Source of the DNA: Actinoplanes nipponensis
GTDB lineage: Bacteria; Actinomycetota; Actinomycetes; Mycobacteriales; Micromonosporaceae
Direction of reading: 5' to 3'
Assembly (NCBI RefSeq): GCF_016862275.1
Contig: NZ_BOMQ01000008.1
Span: forward strand, 248,001-312,000
DNA length: 64,000 bases
How positions within the stretch are numbered: the stretch's first letter is position 1; every line of letters starts with the position of its first letter. The position numbers were made by a program, and so were the translations under genes. The notes beneath the pieces were generated by a model that ran no database searches, had not been told where the DNA came from, and was given only the letters and a program-made list of their open reading frames with translations. Positions 62,541 to 64,000 of this stretch are shown one piece after another.

Positions 62541-63047
62541 ATGCGCGGATTCCTCGTCTGGGGAGCGTTCACCGTTGCGTTGGCCGCGTTCTGTTTCCGG
62601 AGGCCCCAGCCCGCGAGGATCTTCATCGGTCTGTTCTTCGGCGCGATGGGCCTGGGGATCCACGGTGCGTTGATCGCGACGAACCCCCGCAGCTACGTCG
62701 ACTTCGCCGCCCACGCGCCGTGGGGGATCTATCGCGATATCGGAACGTCGTTGACCGAACCGAACCCGCTGGCGTTCGGCGTCTTCATGCTCGCCTTCGA
62801 GACCATCACCGCTGCGCTCATCCTCAGCCGCGGTCGACTCGTCAAGGGGGGCCTGCTCGCCGCCATCGTGTTCCTGGTCGGGATCACCCCGCTGGGGCTG
62901 GAGGAGATTCCGAACCTGGTCCTGGCGGCCGGCCTGGCCTACCTCCTCACCCAGGAATTTCCCACCGACGCCTGGACCATGCGACGCCGGCGCCGACAGT
63001 CCACGTCGCCCCGGCGCGGACATGCCGTGGGGGCGAAGGCGCGATGA
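62541..63047 (+). CDS. Small integral membrane protein, hypothetical
   Basis: This 168-aa protein has four hydrophobic helices (LVWGAFTVALAAFCF, IFIGLFFGAMGLGIHGALI, FMLAFETITAALIL, GLLAAIVFLVGITPLGL) and a basic C-terminal tail. I do not recognise the family. The ATG at 62541 follows TAGGGGGTCGTC. It is next to another multi-pass membrane gene on the same strand, 34 bases away. There is no link to the catabolic island before it, since a strong terminator lies between. Confidence 0.7.
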   Translation: MRGFLVWGAFTVALAAFCFRRPQPARIFIGLFFGAMGLGIHGALIATNPRSYVDFAAHAPWGIYRDIGTSLTEPNPLAFGVFMLAFETITAALILSRGRLVKGGLLAAIVFLVGITPLGLEEIPNLVLAAGLAYLLTQEFPTDAWTMRRRRRQSTSPRRGHAVGAKAR

Positions 63048-63081
63048 GGCGCGGACTACCGGCGAGAGGGACGTGATCGTG

Positions 63082-63918
63082 ATGTCGATGACAGTGGCCG
63101 ACGACGTTCGGCGGTCCACCGAGGGTGTGAGCCGCCGTACCCAGCGCCTCTGCGTCGTGGTCGCCGCCCTGGTGCTGGTCGCGGCCGTTCCCACGTTCTT
63201 CGTGACGGGGATCCTCAACGGGACGCCGGTGATGAACGGCTCCGCGCGCGGCACCGCGCTCACCATGTTCGCCCTGGCGCTGCCGGTGCTCGCGGTCGGG
63301 CTGGTCACCTCGGCCCGGGGCTCGGTGCGGGGCCGGGCCGCCCTGATCGGCGCGCTCGGCTACCTCACCTACAACGCCACCCTGCTGGTGTACGCCACCC
63401 CGTTCAACGAGTTGTTCCTGGCCTATGTCGCTCTGCTCGGGCTGTCGCTGTGGTCACTGGTCAGCGCGCTGCTCGATCCCCGGCCGCCCCTGGCGCCGGA
63501 CAGCCGGCTGCCCGCGCGCGGCCTGGCCGCGTTCATCCTGACCGTGGCCGCGCTCAACGCGCTGGCCTGGCTGCGGTTGATCGTGCCCGACCTGGGTGAG
63601 GATCCGCCCGGCTTCCTGGCCGGGACCGGCCTGACCACCAACCCGATCCACGTCCAGGACCTGGCGGTGTGGCTGCCCGCCCTGGCGATCGTGGCCGTGC
63701 TGCTCTGGCGGCGCCGGCCGTCTGGCGTCTTCCTCGCCGGAGCCGGGCTGGTCTTCTGGGAGATCGAGGCGGTCGGCGTCGCGGTCGACCAGTGGTTCGG
63801 TCACCGCGCCGATCCCGCCTCCGACGTCGCGACGCCGGCCGGCTCCGTGATGTTCGTTCTGCTCGCCGCGGCGACCCTCGTGCCGCTGATCCTGTGGCTG
63901 CGCTCGATCCGGCGGTGA
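63082..63918 (+). CDS. Multi-pass membrane protein, hypothetical
   Basis: This 278-aa protein has about seven hydrophobic segments (LCVVVAALVLVAAVPTFF, ALTMFALALPVLAVGLVTS, LAAFILTVAALNALAWL and others). I do not recognise a family signature. I chose the ATG at 63082 because GAGAGGG lies upstream at a workable distance; GTG 63073 is an alternative. It follows the other small membrane gene by 34 bases and may be co-transcribed. It is convergent with the SDR gene at the window end. Confidence 0.7.
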   Translation: MSMTVADDVRRSTEGVSRRTQRLCVVVAALVLVAAVPTFFVTGILNGTPVMNGSARGTALTMFALALPVLAVGLVTSARGSVRGRAALIGALGYLTYNATLLVYATPFNELFLAYVALLGLSLWSLVSALLDPRPPLAPDSRLPARGLAAFILTVAALNALAWLRLIVPDLGEDPPGFLAGTGLTTNPIHVQDLAVWLPALAIVAVLLWRRRPSGVFLAGAGLVFWEIEAVGVAVDQWFGHRADPASDVATPAGSVMFVLLAAATLVPLILWLRSIRR

Positions 63919-63924
63919 GCGTGC

Positions 63925-64000
63925 TCAGGCCCGCCGTTCGTCCAGCAGATTGCCGCCGTCGACCACCAGCACCTGACCGGTGACGTAGCTGGCCCTGGGC
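63925..64000 (-). CDS. C-terminal end of a short-chain dehydrogenase/reductase (partial)
   Basis: Only the last 24 codons are in the window. They read RASYVTGQVLVVDGGNLL and end in a stop at 63925. ASYVTGQ.L.VDGG is the conserved C-terminus of classical SDR enzymes. The start and most of the protein lie beyond position 64000, so the substrate cannot be judged. Confidence 0.85.
   Translation of the reverse strand, partial: PRASYVTGQVLVVDGGNLLDERRA

Noticed and set aside
1..64000. CRISPR arrays, tRNA or rRNA genes, IS elements
   Set aside because: I looked for regular repeats, tRNA-like arms and transposase-like proteins and saw none. A tRNA or short-repeat scan by program could still find something I missed.

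Overview
The window is 64 kb of high-GC DNA with many GTG starts, 1- to 8-base stop/start overlaps between genes, a CebR-type cellobiose operator, an SsgA-like protein and long secreted enzymes. This points to a filamentous actinomycete. A Micromonosporaceae (Actinoplanes-like) host is my inference, not something the sequence proves. I saw no tRNA, rRNA, CRISPR array or insertion sequence.

Layout. (1) 269-799 encodes a secreted ricin-type lectin. (2) 856-5908 (minus) is a compact operon: cupin, MetRS-like protein, FAD amine oxidase, lysine N6-hydroxylase, a 109-aa protein and a LysE exporter. It matches the machinery that makes N-N bonds from N6-hydroxylysine, with the hydrazine synthetase split into two genes. 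A divergent XRE/NB-ARC regulator (6113) and a PPOX-fold flavoprotein lie beside it. (3) 7904-11082 is a GH9 cellulase with its own promoter, CebR operator and terminator. (4) 11083-16787 holds a purN remnant, a GNAT enzyme, a Nudix hydrolase, small secreted proteins and lipoproteins, and hypotheticals. (5) 16909-33052 is a 16-kb locus: DUF6603 giant protein, three large unrecognised proteins and a membrane NACHT NTPase in one minus-strand run, with a divergent PGRP amidase carrying an M23-like region.

(6) 33053-35167 is a lower-GC patch with PadR and a membrane-SsgA fusion protein. (7) 35168-42772 is a four-gene exopolysaccharide operon, including a GT2-deacetylase-GT2 fusion, a multi-pass membrane protein and a Wzx-type flippase. 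(8) 43249-62433 is a catabolic island. A minus-strand operon (ALDH, ThDP enzyme, Liv-type ABC transporter, TetR) diverges from an IclR gene and a CoA-transferase. Next come an AroE-type dehydrogenase, a ThuA-like secreted protein, a citryl-CoA lyase-like protein, a three-domain QuiC-type 3-dehydroshikimate dehydratase and a secreted PQQ dehydrogenase with a cupredoxin-like tail. Several promoters here share RCGRACC half-sites, suggesting one regulon. (9) 62541-64000 has two membrane proteins and the end of an SDR gene.

The two best candidates for something new are the split hydrazine-forming cluster (856-5908) and the DUF6603/NACHT/amidase locus (16909-33052).
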